The notes under the pieces were generated by a model. That model did no database searches. It saw nothing but the letters and a program-made list of their open reading frames with translations, and was not told where the DNA came from. Both the position numbers and the translations under genes were made by a program. Shown in pieces: positions 49,774 to 58,767 of a DNA stretch of 64,000 nt; the stretch's first letter is position 1; each line of letters opens with the position of its first letter. The stretch is from assembly GCF_002043095.1 (NCBI RefSeq), contig NZ_MVOC01000048.1:123885-187884 (forward strand). The letters run 5' to 3'. This DNA is from Mycobacterium sp. AT1 (GTDB lineage Bacteria > Actinomycetota > Actinomycetes > Mycobacteriales > Mycobacteriaceae).

Positions 49774-51168
49774 ATGGTCGTGTCGGACGTCAGTCGACTC
49801 CCCAAGGTGCCGAAGAATCCGCTGTCGCTGCTGAAGCTGCTCGAGGCGGTGCGGGTCTTCAACACCGGGGGCGAGGTGATCAGTGCGGCGGGTGGCCCGG
49901 TGACCAGAATCGAGTTCGGGCCGAAGTGGCTGATGCCGCCGCTGGTGTTGGTGACCTCGCCGGCCGGGATCGGCGACGTGCTTGCCCGCAACCACGTGCT
50001 CGGCGAGCGGTGCATCGTGCACGACGAGGTTCGCCACTTGGCGGGCGACAGCCTGTTCGTCCTGCCCAACGAGCGCTGGGTGCCGCGCAAGCGGGCTCTT
50101 CAGCCGGTGTTCACCAACCACAACGTGCGCCGCTTCGGTGGCCACATGTCCCGGGCGGCGCAAGAGCTGGTCGACGACTGGCGCGTTGCCGGGCTGGACG
50201 GGGGCCTGGGCGTCGACCTCGACCTGGCGTGCCGCCGCCTGACCATGCAGTCGCTGGGGCGTTCGATCCTCGGCGTCGACCTCAACGAGCGGGCCGACGT
50301 GATCGCCGAGTGCATGCACGTCGCCTCGGGCTACGCCGCCGACCGGGCGCTTCGGCCGGTGCGCGTGCCGAGGTGGCTGCCGACACCTGCGCGCCGGCGC
50401 GCCCGCACGGCCGTTGCCACGATGCTGCAGGTCGCCGACGAGATGTTGCAGGCCTGCCGCGCGGACCCCGATCGCGACGCTCCGCTGGTCCGGGCGTTGA
50501 TGGCGGCGGCGGATCCGGTGACGGGCGCGGCGCTGTCGGATCGCGACATCTGCAACGACCTGCTGATCTTCATGCTTGCGGGGCACGACACGACGGCGAC
50601 GGCGCTGACGCACTCGCTGTGGTCGCTGGGACACCACCCCGAGCTGCAGGACCGGGTCGCCGCGGAGGTCGCCGCGATCGGCGCCCGCGAGTTGACCCCC
50701 GCCGACGTGCCCCGGCTCACCTACACCCGCCAGGTGCTCAACGAATCGCTGCGGTTGTGCCCGCCCGCGGCCGGTGTCGGCCGCTTGGCACTTGAGGACT
50801 TCGAGGTGGCCGGCTACCGGGTGCAGGCGGGCAGCATCGTCGCCGTCGGCATCCAGGCCGTGCACCGCGATCCCGCGCTGTGGACCGACCCGATGACATT
50901 CGACCCGGAGCGGTTCGCCCCCGAGGCGGCGGCCACGCGTCAGCGCTGGCAGTTCGTTCCGTTCAGCGGCGGTCCGCGGTCCTGCATCGGGGAGCACTTC
51001 GCGCTGCTGGAGACGACGCTGGCGTTGGCGACGATCGTCTCCTCGGTGGAGATCCGCTCGCTCGACGCCGACTTTCCCGTCGAGGTGCCCTATACGACGG
51101 TCGCCAAGGGGCCGATCCCGGCGCGGCTGGTGGCGCGGCGACGGGATACTCCTACACCCTGTAGTTGA
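49774..51168 (+). CDS. Cytochrome P450
   Basis: 464 aa. I-helix AGHDTTATAL (A269-T274), ExxR E324-S-L-R327, meander FDPERFAP, and heme-binding FVPFSGGPRSCIG with C404. Sequence style (FxGGPRxCIG, NHNVRRFGGHM) is of the CYP4/CYP102-like clade rather than the usual short actinobacterial class I P450s. Substrate unknown; possibly fatty acid or alkane. No ferredoxin gene adjacent. ATG at 49774. Confidence 0.93.
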   Translation: MVVSDVSRLPKVPKNPLSLLKLLEAVRVFNTGGEVISAAGGPVTRIEFGPKWLMPPLVLVTSPAGIGDVLARNHVLGERCIVHDEVRHLAGDSLFVLPNERWVPRKRALQPVFTNHNVRRFGGHMSRAAQELVDDWRVAGLDGGLGVDLDLACRRLTMQSLGRSILGVDLNERADVIAECMHVASGYAADRALRPVRVPRWLPTPARRRARTAVATMLQVADEMLQACRADPDRDAPLVRALMAAADPVTGAALSDRDICNDLLIFMLAGHDTTATALTHSLWSLGHHPELQDRVAAEVAAIGARELTPADVPRLTYTRQVLNESLRLCPPAAGVGRLALEDFEVAGYRVQAGSIVAVGIQAVHRDPALWTDPMTFDPERFAPEAAATRQRWQFVPFSGGPRSCIGEHFALLETTLALATIVSSVEIRSLDADFPVEVPYTTVAKGPIPARLVARRRDTPTPCS

Positions 51169-51199
51169 CGGCAGGGGGCCGACTGGGACACTGGTGGGC

Positions 51200-52513
51200 A
51201 TGCGTGCTGACCCAAAGGCGACCACCTCGGCACGGCTCTTCGCCGAGGCGTCCGTCGTCATTCCCGGCGGGGTCAACTCGCCGGTCCGTGCTTTCAACTC
51301 GGTGGGTGGGACGCCGCGGTTCATCACCAAGGCCGCGGGCTCCTGGCTCACCGACGCCGACGACAACCGCTACGTCGACCTGGTCTGTTCGTGGGGGCCG
51401 ATGATTCTCGGTCACGCGCACCCGGCCGTCGTTGAGGCGGTGCAGCGGGCGGCCGCCGACGGGCTGAGCTTCGGGGCGCCGACACCGTCGGAGAGCGAGC
51501 TGGCCCGCGAGATCGTCGGCCGCGTCGCCGCGGTCGAGAAGATCCGGTTGGTCAACTCCGGCACCGAGGCGACGATGAGCGCGATCCGGTTGGCCAGGGG
51601 CTTCACCGGACGGGCGAAGATCGTCAAGTTCTCGGGCTGCTATCACGGTCACAGCGACGCACTGCTGGCCGACGCAGGCTCCGGCGTCGCGACGCTGGGG
51701 CTGCCGTCGTCACCCGGTGTCACCGGTGCGGCGACCGTCGACACGATCGTGTTGCCCTACAACGACATTGGTGCCGTGGAGCAGGCGTTCGCCGAGTTCG
51801 GCGACGACATCGCCTGCGTCATCACCGAGGCCGCGGCGGGCAACATGGGCACGGTGCCGCCGCTGCCCGGCTTCAACGCCGCGCTGCGCCGGGTCACCGC
51901 CGAGCACGGCGCGCTGCTCATCCTCGACGAGGTCATGACGGGGTTCCGGGTCAGCCGGTCCGGTTGGTACGGGCTGGATCCCGTCGACGCCGACCTGTTC
52001 GCGTTCGGCAAGGTGATGAGCGGCGGCCTGCCTGCCGCCGCGTTCGGCGGGCGTGCCGAGGTGATGGAGCGGCTCGCTCCGCTGGGGCCGGTCTACCAAG
52101 CGGGCACGCTGTCGGGCAACCCGGTCGCGATGGCCGCTGGCCTTGCCACGCTGCGCGCCGCCGACGACGCCGTGTATGCCGCACTGGACGCCAACGCCGA
52201 TCGTCTGGCCGGTTTGCTCACCTCCGCGCTGACGGAAGCGTCGGTGGCGCACCGTATTTCGCGGGCCGGAAACATGCTCAGCGTCTTCTTCGCCGAGGAG
52301 CAGGTGGTGGACTTCGCCGGGGCCAAGGCCACCGAGACGTGGCGTTTCCCACCGTTCTTCCACGCCCTGCTCGACGCGGGCGTCTATCCGCCGTGCAGCG
52401 CCTTCGAGGCGTGGTTCGTCTCGGCGGCGCTCGACGACGACGCGTTCGACCGCATCGCGTCCGCCCTCCCCGCCGCGGCCCGTGCCGCAGCCGAAGCGCA
52501 GAGGCCCGCGTGA
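51200..52513 (+). CDS. hemL: Glutamate-1-semialdehyde 2,1-aminomutase
   Basis: 437 aa PLP enzyme making 5-aminolevulinate, second step after HemA. RLVNSGTEATMSAIRLARG, ILDEVMTGFR and Schiff-base K271 in FAFGKVMSGGLP are present. ATG at 51200 is preferred to GTG at 51194; ACACT just upstream fits a leaderless -10. It lies 9 kb from hemACDB, as in M. tuberculosis, and overlaps the next gene by GTGA. Confidence 0.97.
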   Translation: MRADPKATTSARLFAEASVVIPGGVNSPVRAFNSVGGTPRFITKAAGSWLTDADDNRYVDLVCSWGPMILGHAHPAVVEAVQRAAADGLSFGAPTPSESELAREIVGRVAAVEKIRLVNSGTEATMSAIRLARGFTGRAKIVKFSGCYHGHSDALLADAGSGVATLGLPSSPGVTGAATVDTIVLPYNDIGAVEQAFAEFGDDIACVITEAAAGNMGTVPPLPGFNAALRRVTAEHGALLILDEVMTGFRVSRSGWYGLDPVDADLFAFGKVMSGGLPAAAFGGRAEVMERLAPLGPVYQAGTLSGNPVAMAAGLATLRAADDAVYAALDANADRLAGLLTSALTEASVAHRISRAGNMLSVFFAEEQVVDFAGAKATETWRFPPFFHALLDAGVYPPCSAFEAWFVSAALDDDAFDRIASALPAAARAAAEAQRPA

Positions 52514-53136
52514 CCGACGTCGACCCCCGCAAGACCGTCGTGCACGTGATGCGCCACGGCGAGGTGTACAACCCGGACAAGATCCTCTACGGCCGCTTGC
52601 CCGACTTCCACCTCTCCGAGAAGGGTCGCGCCCAGGCGGCGCGGGTGGCCGACTGGTTGGCGACCCACGACGTCACCTACGTCGTCGCGTCGCCGTTGGA
52701 ACGCGCGCAGGAAACGGCCGGACCCATCGCGGCAACGCATGGGCTGGCGATCGACACCGACGGCGATCTCATCGAATCGGAGAACGTCTTCGAAGGCGAG
52801 CGGGTGTCCCCGGGGGACGGCGCGCTGCGCAACCCTCGCAACTGGTGGCACCTGCGCAATCCCCGCAGCCCGTCGTGGGGCGAGCCGTACGCGCACATCG
52901 CCGAGCGCATGCAGGCAGCGCTGTTCCGGGCCAGGGACAAGGCAATTGGCCACGAGGCGGTGTGCGTCAGCCACCAGCTGCCGACGGCGACGCTGCGGCG
53001 CTCGCTGACCGGTCAAACGCTGCACCACCTGCCCACCGCGGCGAACCGGATGTGCAACCACGCGTCGCTGACGTCGTTCTACTTCCACGACGAGGCGTTG
53101 GTCGGCTGGAGTTATTCGGAGCTGGCTGGCCAGTGA
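52510..53136 (+). CDS. Histidine phosphatase family protein (Rv0525-like)
   Basis: 208 aa, phosphoglycerate-mutase-like: phospho-His motif VMRHGEVYN, SPLERAQETAGPIA and the second His in VCVSHQLPT. Substrate unknown. Coupled to hemL and to the thioredoxin gene by GTGA overlaps at both ends, giving one operon from hemL through cytochrome c maturation. Confidence 0.9.
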   Translation: MTDVDPRKTVVHVMRHGEVYNPDKILYGRLPDFHLSEKGRAQAARVADWLATHDVTYVVASPLERAQETAGPIAATHGLAIDTDGDLIESENVFEGERVSPGDGALRNPRNWWHLRNPRSPSWGEPYAHIAERMQAALFRARDKAIGHEAVCVSHQLPTATLRRSLTGQTLHHLPTAANRMCNHASLTSFYFHDEALVGWSYSELAGQ

Positions 53137-53717
53137 GGCGGTTGGCGGCTTCTCTGGTGTTGGCGGCGGTGCTGCTGACCGGATGCGCGACCGGTGACGA
53201 CGCGGTCGCCCAGGGCGGCACGTTCGAATTCGTGGCGCCGGGCGGCAAGACCGACATCCTGTACGACCCGCCGGACAGCCGCCACCGCCCCGGCAAGATC
53301 AGCGGCCCACTGCTGACGGACCCCGCCAAGACCGTCTCGGTCGACGACTTCGCAGGCAAGGTCGTGGTCGTCAACGTGTGGGGGCAGTGGTGCGGGCCGT
53401 GCCGTTCGGAGATCCCCGAACTGGAGAAGGTGTACGAGGCCACCCGCGCCAAGGGCGTTGAATTCTTGGGCATCGACGTCCGCGACAACAACCGTGACGC
53501 CGCAGTCGACTTCGTCACCGACCGCAAGGTCACCTACCCGTCGATCTACGACCCGGCCATGCGCACCATGATCGCCTTCGGCGGCAGATATCCGACGACG
53601 GTCATTCCGTCGACCGTCGTGCTGGACCGCAAGCACCGCGTCGCCGCGGTGTTCCTTCGCGAGCTGCTGGCCGAGGATCTGTTGCCCGTGGTGCAGAAAC
53701 TGGCTTCGGAGAAGTGA
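53133..53717 (+). CDS. Membrane-anchored thioredoxin-like lipoprotein (ResA/CcsX type, Rv0526)
   Basis: 194 aa. Lipoprotein signal LAAVLLTGC with C18; thioredoxin fold with active site WGQWCGPC (C87, C90) and cis-Pro region TTVIPSTVVLD. It reduces apocytochrome c cysteines on the outer face of the membrane before heme attachment by ResB-CcsA. Coupled on both sides by GTGA overlaps. Confidence 0.92.
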   Translation: MRRLAASLVLAAVLLTGCATGDDAVAQGGTFEFVAPGGKTDILYDPPDSRHRPGKISGPLLTDPAKTVSVDDFAGKVVVVNVWGQWCGPCRSEIPELEKVYEATRAKGVEFLGIDVRDNNRDAAVDFVTDRKVTYPSIYDPAMRTMIAFGGRYPTTVIPSTVVLDRKHRVAAVFLRELLAEDLLPVVQKLASEK

Positions 53718-54520
53718 CGGGCGAAATGACCGTTCTCGCGGCTGGTCTCGACCAGGTCGGCACCCTGGTGTCGGCCGGTCCATTGGTCCTCGCGGTTCTC
53801 GTCAGCGTGCTGGCCGGGTTCGTGTCGTTCGCCTCGCCGTGCGTGGTGCCGCTGGTGCCCGGTTACCTGTCCTACCTCGCGGCCATCGTCGGGGTGGACG
53901 ACCGTGACGCCTCCGCGGTCGCGGTGAAGACGGCGCGGCTGCGCGTCCTCGGGGCGGCCGCCCTGTTCGTGGCCGGGTTCACGGTGGTGTTCGTGCTCGG
54001 CACCGTCGCGGTGCTCGGCTTGACCACCACGCTGCTGATCAATCAGCTTCTGCTGCAACGCATTGGCGGGGTCGTCACCATCCTGATGGGGCTGGTGTTC
54101 ATCGGCTTCGTCCCGGCGCTGCAGCGCGAGGCGCGGTTCACCCCCAAGTTGTTGTCCACGATCGGTGGCGCCCCGCTGCTCGGCGCGGTGTTCGCCCTCG
54201 GGTGGACGCCATGCCTCGGCCCGACGCTGACGGCGGTGATCGCCGTGGCTTCGGCCACCGATGGAAGCAACGTGGCAAGGGGCGTCGTCCTCGTCGTCGC
54301 CTACTGCCTTGGGCTGGGAATCCCGTTCCTGCTGTTGGCCTTCGGGTCGGCGGGCGCGGTGCGGGGCCTTGGCTGGCTGCGCCGTCACACCAGGACCATC
54401 CAGATCTTCGGCGGCGCGTTGTTGATCGTCGTCGGCGTCGCCCTGGTGACCGGGGTGTGGGCGGACTTCATCTCCTGGGTGCGCGACGCGTTCGTCAGCG
54501 ACGTGCGGTTGCCGATATGA
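53714..54520 (+). CDS. ccdA: Cytochrome c biogenesis thiol transporter CcdA
   Basis: 268 aa with six membrane helices. The two redox cysteines occur in FASPCVVPLVPGYLSYL (C43) and GWTPCLGPTL (C167). Passes electrons from cytosolic thioredoxin to the ResA-type protein encoded just upstream. GTG at 53714; an in-frame ATG at 53726. Stop overlaps the resB start by ATGA. Confidence 0.94.
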   Translation: MTGEMTVLAAGLDQVGTLVSAGPLVLAVLVSVLAGFVSFASPCVVPLVPGYLSYLAAIVGVDDRDASAVAVKTARLRVLGAAALFVAGFTVVFVLGTVAVLGLTTTLLINQLLLQRIGGVVTILMGLVFIGFVPALQREARFTPKLLSTIGGAPLLGAVFALGWTPCLGPTLTAVIAVASATDGSNVARGVVLVVAYCLGLGIPFLLLAFGSAGAVRGLGWLRRHTRTIQIFGGALLIVVGVALVTGVWADFISWVRDAFVSDVRLPI

Positions 54521-56091
54521 GGGTGCTCAAACGCCTTGGCGCATATGCCAGGAACACCTGGCGCGCCCTGACCTCGATGGGCACTGCGCTGGCGCTGCTG
54601 TTCCTGCTCGCACTCGCGGCCATCCCCGGCGCACTGGTGCCGCAGCGCAGCCTCAACGCGGCCAAGGTCGACGAGTACCTCGCCGAGCACACGCTGATCG
54701 GACCGTGGCTGGACCGGTTGCAGGTGTTCGACGTGTTCTCCAGTTTCTGGTTCACCGCGATTTACGCGCTGCTGTTCATCTCGCTGGTGGGGTGTCTGAC
54801 GCCGCGGTTGGCCGAGCACGTCCGCAGCATGCGGGCCACTCCGGTCGCCGCGCCGCGAAACCTCGCCAGGCTGCCCAAGCATCAGACCCTCGTCGCGGCC
54901 GGGGACGTGGACACGGTCGCGGCCGGGGTCGAGGAGCGGCTGAAGGGCTGGCGAAAGACGAGCCGCCAGGAGGGCGACGTCGTCGAAATCTCGGCTGAGA
55001 AGGGCTATTTCCGCGAGTTCGGCAACATCGTCTTCCACTTCTCGCTGCTCGCGCTGTTGCTCTCCATCGCCGCAGGCAAGCTGTTCGGTTACGAAGGCAA
55101 CGTCATCGTCGTGGCCAACGGCGGGCCCGGGTTCTGCTCGGCCTCACCGGCCGCGTTCGACTCGTTCCGGGCGGGCAACACCGTCGACGGCACTTCTCTG
55201 AGTGCGATCTGCTTGCGCGTCAACGACTTCGACGCCGAGTACCTGCCGAGCGGGCAGGCGCTGAGCTTCGCGGCCAACGTCGAATATCAGGCCGGCGACG
55301 ACCTGACCAGCGACACGTGGCGCCCCTACCGGCTCGAGGTCAACCACCCGCTGCGCCTCGGCGGGGACCGGCTGTACCTGCAGGGCCACGGGTACGCCCC
55401 GACATTCACCGTCAGGTTCCCCGACGGCCGCACCCGCACGCAGACGGTGCAGTGGCGACCCGACGACCCGATCACGCTGCTGTCGTCCGGCGTCATTCGT
55501 GTCGACCCGCCCGCGGGCACCTATCCCGACGCCGGTGAGCGGCGCAAGAACCAGATCGCGATCCAGGGCCTCTTCGCGCCGACCGAACAGCTTGACGGCA
55601 AGTTGTTGTCGTCGAGCTTCCCCGCGCTGCGGGATCCCGCGGTGGCCATCGACGTCTATCGCGGCGACACCGGTCTTGACACCGGCCGCCCGCAGTCCCT
55701 GTTCACCCTCGACCCGCGGCTCATCGAGCAGAAGCGGCTCACCAAGCAGGTGCGCGTGAACCTCAAGGCGGGTGAGTCGACCCGGCTGAACGACGGGACC
55801 GTGGTCACCTTCGACGGCGCGGCACCGTTCATCAACGTGCAGGTCTCCCACGACCCGGCTCAGATCTGGGTGCTGGTGTCGTCGATGACGATGATGGCCG
55901 GGCTGCTGGTGTCGCTGGTGATACGACGGCGCCGCATCTGGGTTCGGGTTTCCCCGGCGTCGCCGGGTACCGTTGACGTCGAGCTGGGCGGCCTCGCGCG
56001 CACCGACAACTCCGGTTGGGGCGACGAGTTCGAGAGGTTGACGGCGCGGCTGGTGCCCTCGGCGGAAGAAGGCGGGAGAGAACGCGCATGA
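54517..56091 (+). CDS. resB: Cytochrome c biogenesis protein ResB
   Basis: 524 aa. Three N-terminal helices (about 18-37, 75-95, 170-190), a large extracytoplasmic domain (about 200-440) and a C-terminal helix (IWVLVSSMTMMAGLLVSLVI), the ResB layout. Landmark: GYFREFGNIVFHFSLLALLL, where the His may be a heme ligand. Works with CcsA as heme exporter and cytochrome c synthase (system II). ATGA overlaps with both neighbours. Confidence 0.93.
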   Translation: MRVLKRLGAYARNTWRALTSMGTALALLFLLALAAIPGALVPQRSLNAAKVDEYLAEHTLIGPWLDRLQVFDVFSSFWFTAIYALLFISLVGCLTPRLAEHVRSMRATPVAAPRNLARLPKHQTLVAAGDVDTVAAGVEERLKGWRKTSRQEGDVVEISAEKGYFREFGNIVFHFSLLALLLSIAAGKLFGYEGNVIVVANGGPGFCSASPAAFDSFRAGNTVDGTSLSAICLRVNDFDAEYLPSGQALSFAANVEYQAGDDLTSDTWRPYRLEVNHPLRLGGDRLYLQGHGYAPTFTVRFPDGRTRTQTVQWRPDDPITLLSSGVIRVDPPAGTYPDAGERRKNQIAIQGLFAPTEQLDGKLLSSSFPALRDPAVAIDVYRGDTGLDTGRPQSLFTLDPRLIEQKRLTKQVRVNLKAGESTRLNDGTVVTFDGAAPFINVQVSHDPAQIWVLVSSMTMMAGLLVSLVIRRRRIWVRVSPASPGTVDVELGGLARTDNSGWGDEFERLTARLVPSAEEGGRERA

Positions 56092-57068
56092 CCCCCCACA
56101 TCGACATTGGGCTGGCCCGGTACTCGGATCTGGCGTTCACGTCCACGATCGTCGTGCTGGTCATCGCCCTTCTGCTGTTGGCCGTCGAACTGGCCTACAG
56201 CGGAAGCCGCAAGGCCGACGCCCGCGAGCTAGTGACCGCCAATTCGGCCGCCGTCGCCGCGGACAGCGGCACGCCCGGTGTCGTCGTCGACGCCCCCAGA
56301 CGTCTCGTCGACGAGCGGATCGGGCGGGCCGGCCTGGCGTTGGTGTACGTCGGGACGGCGATGCTGTTGGCGTGCATCGTGCTGCGCGGTCTTGCGACCT
56401 CACGCGTGCCCTGGGGCAACATGTACGAATTCATCAACCTGACGTGCTTCTGCGGGTTGGTGGCGGCGGCCGTCACGCTGCGTCAGCCGAAGTTCCGGGC
56501 GCTGTGGGCGTTCGTGTTGCTGCCGGTGCTGATCCTGCTTGCGGTGTCGGGAAAGTGGCTGTACTCCAACGCCGCACCGGTGATGCCCGCGCTGCAGTCC
56601 TACTGGTTGCCCATCCACGTGTCGGTGGTCAGCCTCGGCTCGGGGGTGTTCCTGGTCGCGGGCGTGGCGAGCATCCTGTTCCTTGCCAAGATGTCACCGC
56701 TGGGCGACCCCGGCCGTACGGGTCGGCTGGCCGCCGTCATCGCGCGGCTGCCCGACGCCCAGACGCTGGACCGAATCGCCTATCGCACGACGATCTTCGG
56801 GTTCCCGATCTTCGGTTTCGGCGTGATCTTCGGCGCCATCTGGGCCGAGGAGGCGTGGGGCCGGTACTGGGGCTGGGATCCCAAGGAGACCGTCGCGTTC
56901 ATCGCCTGGGTCGTCTACGCCGCCTATCTTCACGCCCGCTCGACGGCGGGGTGGCGTGACCGCAAGGCCGCCTGGATCAACGTCGTCGGATTCGTCGCGA
57001 TGGTGTTCAACCTGTTCTTCATCAACCTGGTCGTGACCGGGTTGCACTCCTACGCAGGGGTGGGCTGA
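56088..57068 (+). CDS. ccsA: Cytochrome c biogenesis protein CcsA/ResC
   Basis: 326 aa, about eight membrane helices. The heme-handling tryptophan-rich motif WAEEAWGRYWGWDPKET is present, with the flanking His residues in LPIHVSVVSLG and AAYLHARSTAGW. Completes system II with ResB. The next gene begins 2 bp later. Confidence 0.95.
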   Translation: MTPHIDIGLARYSDLAFTSTIVVLVIALLLLAVELAYSGSRKADARELVTANSAAVAADSGTPGVVVDAPRRLVDERIGRAGLALVYVGTAMLLACIVLRGLATSRVPWGNMYEFINLTCFCGLVAAAVTLRQPKFRALWAFVLLPVLILLAVSGKWLYSNAAPVMPALQSYWLPIHVSVVSLGSGVFLVAGVASILFLAKMSPLGDPGRTGRLAAVIARLPDAQTLDRIAYRTTIFGFPIFGFGVIFGAIWAEEAWGRYWGWDPKETVAFIAWVVYAAYLHARSTAGWRDRKAAWINVVGFVAMVFNLFFINLVVTGLHSYAGVG

Positions 57069-57070
57069 GG

Positions 57071-58171
57071 TTGATCCGGGCGTCCGAACCACAGAGTTTC
57101 CGCGCGCAGCAGCGATTCAGTGACCCCTCCCAAGCGATCCCGCCGGAGTGGACCGCGCCGACCCCGCCGCACGGCATGCCCGTCGTCACGCTGCCACCGA
57201 CGCAGCCGGCGCCGTCGCCCGAGCCCGACGCGACGCCGCCGTACCTCGACCTGTCGACCGTGGCCCTGTTGGGCCAGCCCAAGCGCACGCCGAGCGCTGG
57301 CTGGCGGCGCTGGCTCTATCTGGGTTCGTTCACCCTGGTCAACCTCGGGGAGGGCAGTAAGGCCATCCGCCGCAAGGAGCTCACCGCGCAGGCCAGTCGG
57401 CCGCTTCGCGGGTGCTACCGGATCGCCATGCTGTCGCTGAAGGGCGGCGTCGGAAAGACCACCATCACCGCCACCCTCGGTGCGACGTTTGCCTCAGCGC
57501 GAGGGGACCGGGTCATCGCGGTGGACGCCAACCCCGACCGCGGCACGCTCAGCCAGAAGGTGCCCTTGGAGACGCCGTCGACCGTGCGGCACCTGCTGCG
57601 CGACGCCGAGGGCGTCAACAGCTACAGCGACGTCCGCAACTACACGTCGCAGGGTCCGAGTCGGCTGGAAGTGCTTGCCTCGGAAAGTGATCCGGCCGTT
57701 TCCGAGGCGTTCAGCAGCGACGACTACAAGCGCACCCTCGAGGTGCTCGAGCGCTACTACAGCCTGGTGCTCACCGACTGCGGCACGGGCATGCTGCATT
57801 CGGCCATGTCGGCGGTGCTGAACAACGCCGACGCGTTGATCATCGTCAGCTCGGGTTCGGTCGACGGTGCCCGCAGTGCGTCGGCGACGCTGGACTGGCT
57901 CGACGCCCACGGCTATCAGCAGTTGGTGGTCGATTCGATCGCCGTGATCAATGCGGTTCGGCCGCAATCGGGTCGGAATGGTTCGCGGGTCGACCAGAGC
58001 AAGGTCGTCGACCACTTTTCGCGCAGATGCAAGGCGGTGCTTCAGGTGCCGTTCGATCCGCACCTCGAAGAGGGGGCGGAGATCAGCTTGGAGCGGTTGA
58101 AGCCGGAGACGCGCGACGCCTTCACCGAATTGGCGGCGGTCGTCGCGAGCGGTTTTCCCGGCACCCGCTAG
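57071..58171 (+). CDS. MinD/ParA-like ATPase (Rv0530-like)
   Basis: 366 aa. A Pro-rich N-terminus (about 20-65), a linker, then a deviant Walker A LSLKGGVGKTTITATL (about 122-137), IAVDANPDRGTLSQK and VLTDCGTGMLHSAM. This resembles the EspI/FlhG-like MinD proteins of actinobacteria. Role unknown; the conserved place after ccsA hints at membrane or envelope work. TTG at 57071 is used because no better start precedes the Pro-rich part; ATG at 57175 is the main alternative. Confidence 0.85.
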   Translation: MIRASEPQSFRAQQRFSDPSQAIPPEWTAPTPPHGMPVVTLPPTQPAPSPEPDATPPYLDLSTVALLGQPKRTPSAGWRRWLYLGSFTLVNLGEGSKAIRRKELTAQASRPLRGCYRIAMLSLKGGVGKTTITATLGATFASARGDRVIAVDANPDRGTLSQKVPLETPSTVRHLLRDAEGVNSYSDVRNYTSQGPSRLEVLASESDPAVSEAFSSDDYKRTLEVLERYYSLVLTDCGTGMLHSAMSAVLNNADALIIVSSGSVDGARSASATLDWLDAHGYQQLVVDSIAVINAVRPQSGRNGSRVDQSKVVDHFSRRCKAVLQVPFDPHLEEGAEISLERLKPETRDAFTELAAVVASGFPGTR

Positions 58172-58204
58172 GCACGCACCGTAACCGCCAAAGACACCGA
58201 ACCC

Positions 58205-58366
58205 CTAGCGAGGATCCTTGCCGTGGTTGAGCCGATTGAGGAACTCGGGATCGTCGTCGGGCCCGATGGTCCTCGTTCTCGGCCGGTTGGCAGTCGCGCG
58301 TACCAGGCGCCAGGCCCCATAGGCCAGACCCGCCAGGATGACGACGAGGAGAACGAACTGAAGCAC
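58205..58366 (-). CDS. 53-aa single-pass membrane protein
   Basis: Minus-strand gene starting GTG at 58366, preceded by a perfect AAGGAGG (58372-58378) with 5-nt spacing, the strongest Shine-Dalgarno in this part of the window. Product begins MLQFVLLVVILAGLAYGAWR (one membrane helix, about 3-20), then a basic and acidic tail with PDDDPEFLNRLNHGKDPR. It lies between the MinD-like gene (convergent) and the DUF4229 gene (divergent), possibly the counterpart of Rv0530A. Too short for many gene callers. Confidence 0.8.
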   Translation of the reverse strand: MLQFVLLVVILAGLAYGAWRLVRATANRPRTRTIGPDDDPEFLNRLNHGKDPR

Positions 58367-58402
58367 AAAAACCTCCTTGCAGTAAATAATACGCGTCGTC
58401 GG

Positions 58403-58408
58403 TAGGCT
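58403..58408 (+). promoter_or_regulatory. -10 element of DUF4229 gene, leaderless
   Basis: TAGGCT ends 7 nt before the GTG at 58416. Confidence 0.5.
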
Positions 58409-58415
58409 CGGGTTC

Positions 58416-58757
58416 GTGTCTAGTGCTGCAGAGGGTGGAAGCGACGCGACTCGGGCGGCGACGCGCCCCGGATCGCGAATGGTTCTCGACGTCCTGGTCT
58501 ACACGATCGCTCGGATCCTGCTGGTCGCCGTCCTCGCCGCCGCCATCTACTTCGGCGGAAAGGCGCTCGGCATCGGCGAGTTCCCGATCGTCATCCCCAT
58601 GTTGTTCGCGATCGTCCTGGCACTTCCGTTGGGAATCTGGCTGTTCGCCCCGCTGCGCAACCGGGCCACCGCCAGCATCGCCGTGTTCGACGAACGTCGC
58701 CGCCAGGACCGCGAACAACTGCGGTCCCGCTTGCATGGCGACAACCCCCGCAAGTAG
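58416..58757 (+). CDS. DUF4229 two-helix membrane protein (Rv0531-like)
   Basis: 113 aa. Hydrophilic N-terminus, two membrane helices (about 25-47 and 58-78), and a charged tail VFDERRRQDREQLRSRLHG typical of DUF4229. Function unknown. Confidence 0.8.
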   Translation: MSSAAEGGSDATRAATRPGSRMVLDVLVYTIARILLVAVLAAAIYFGGKALGIGEFPIVIPMLFAIVLALPLGIWLFAPLRNRATASIAVFDERRRQDREQLRSRLHGDNPRK

Positions 58758-58767
58758 TGACCGAATC

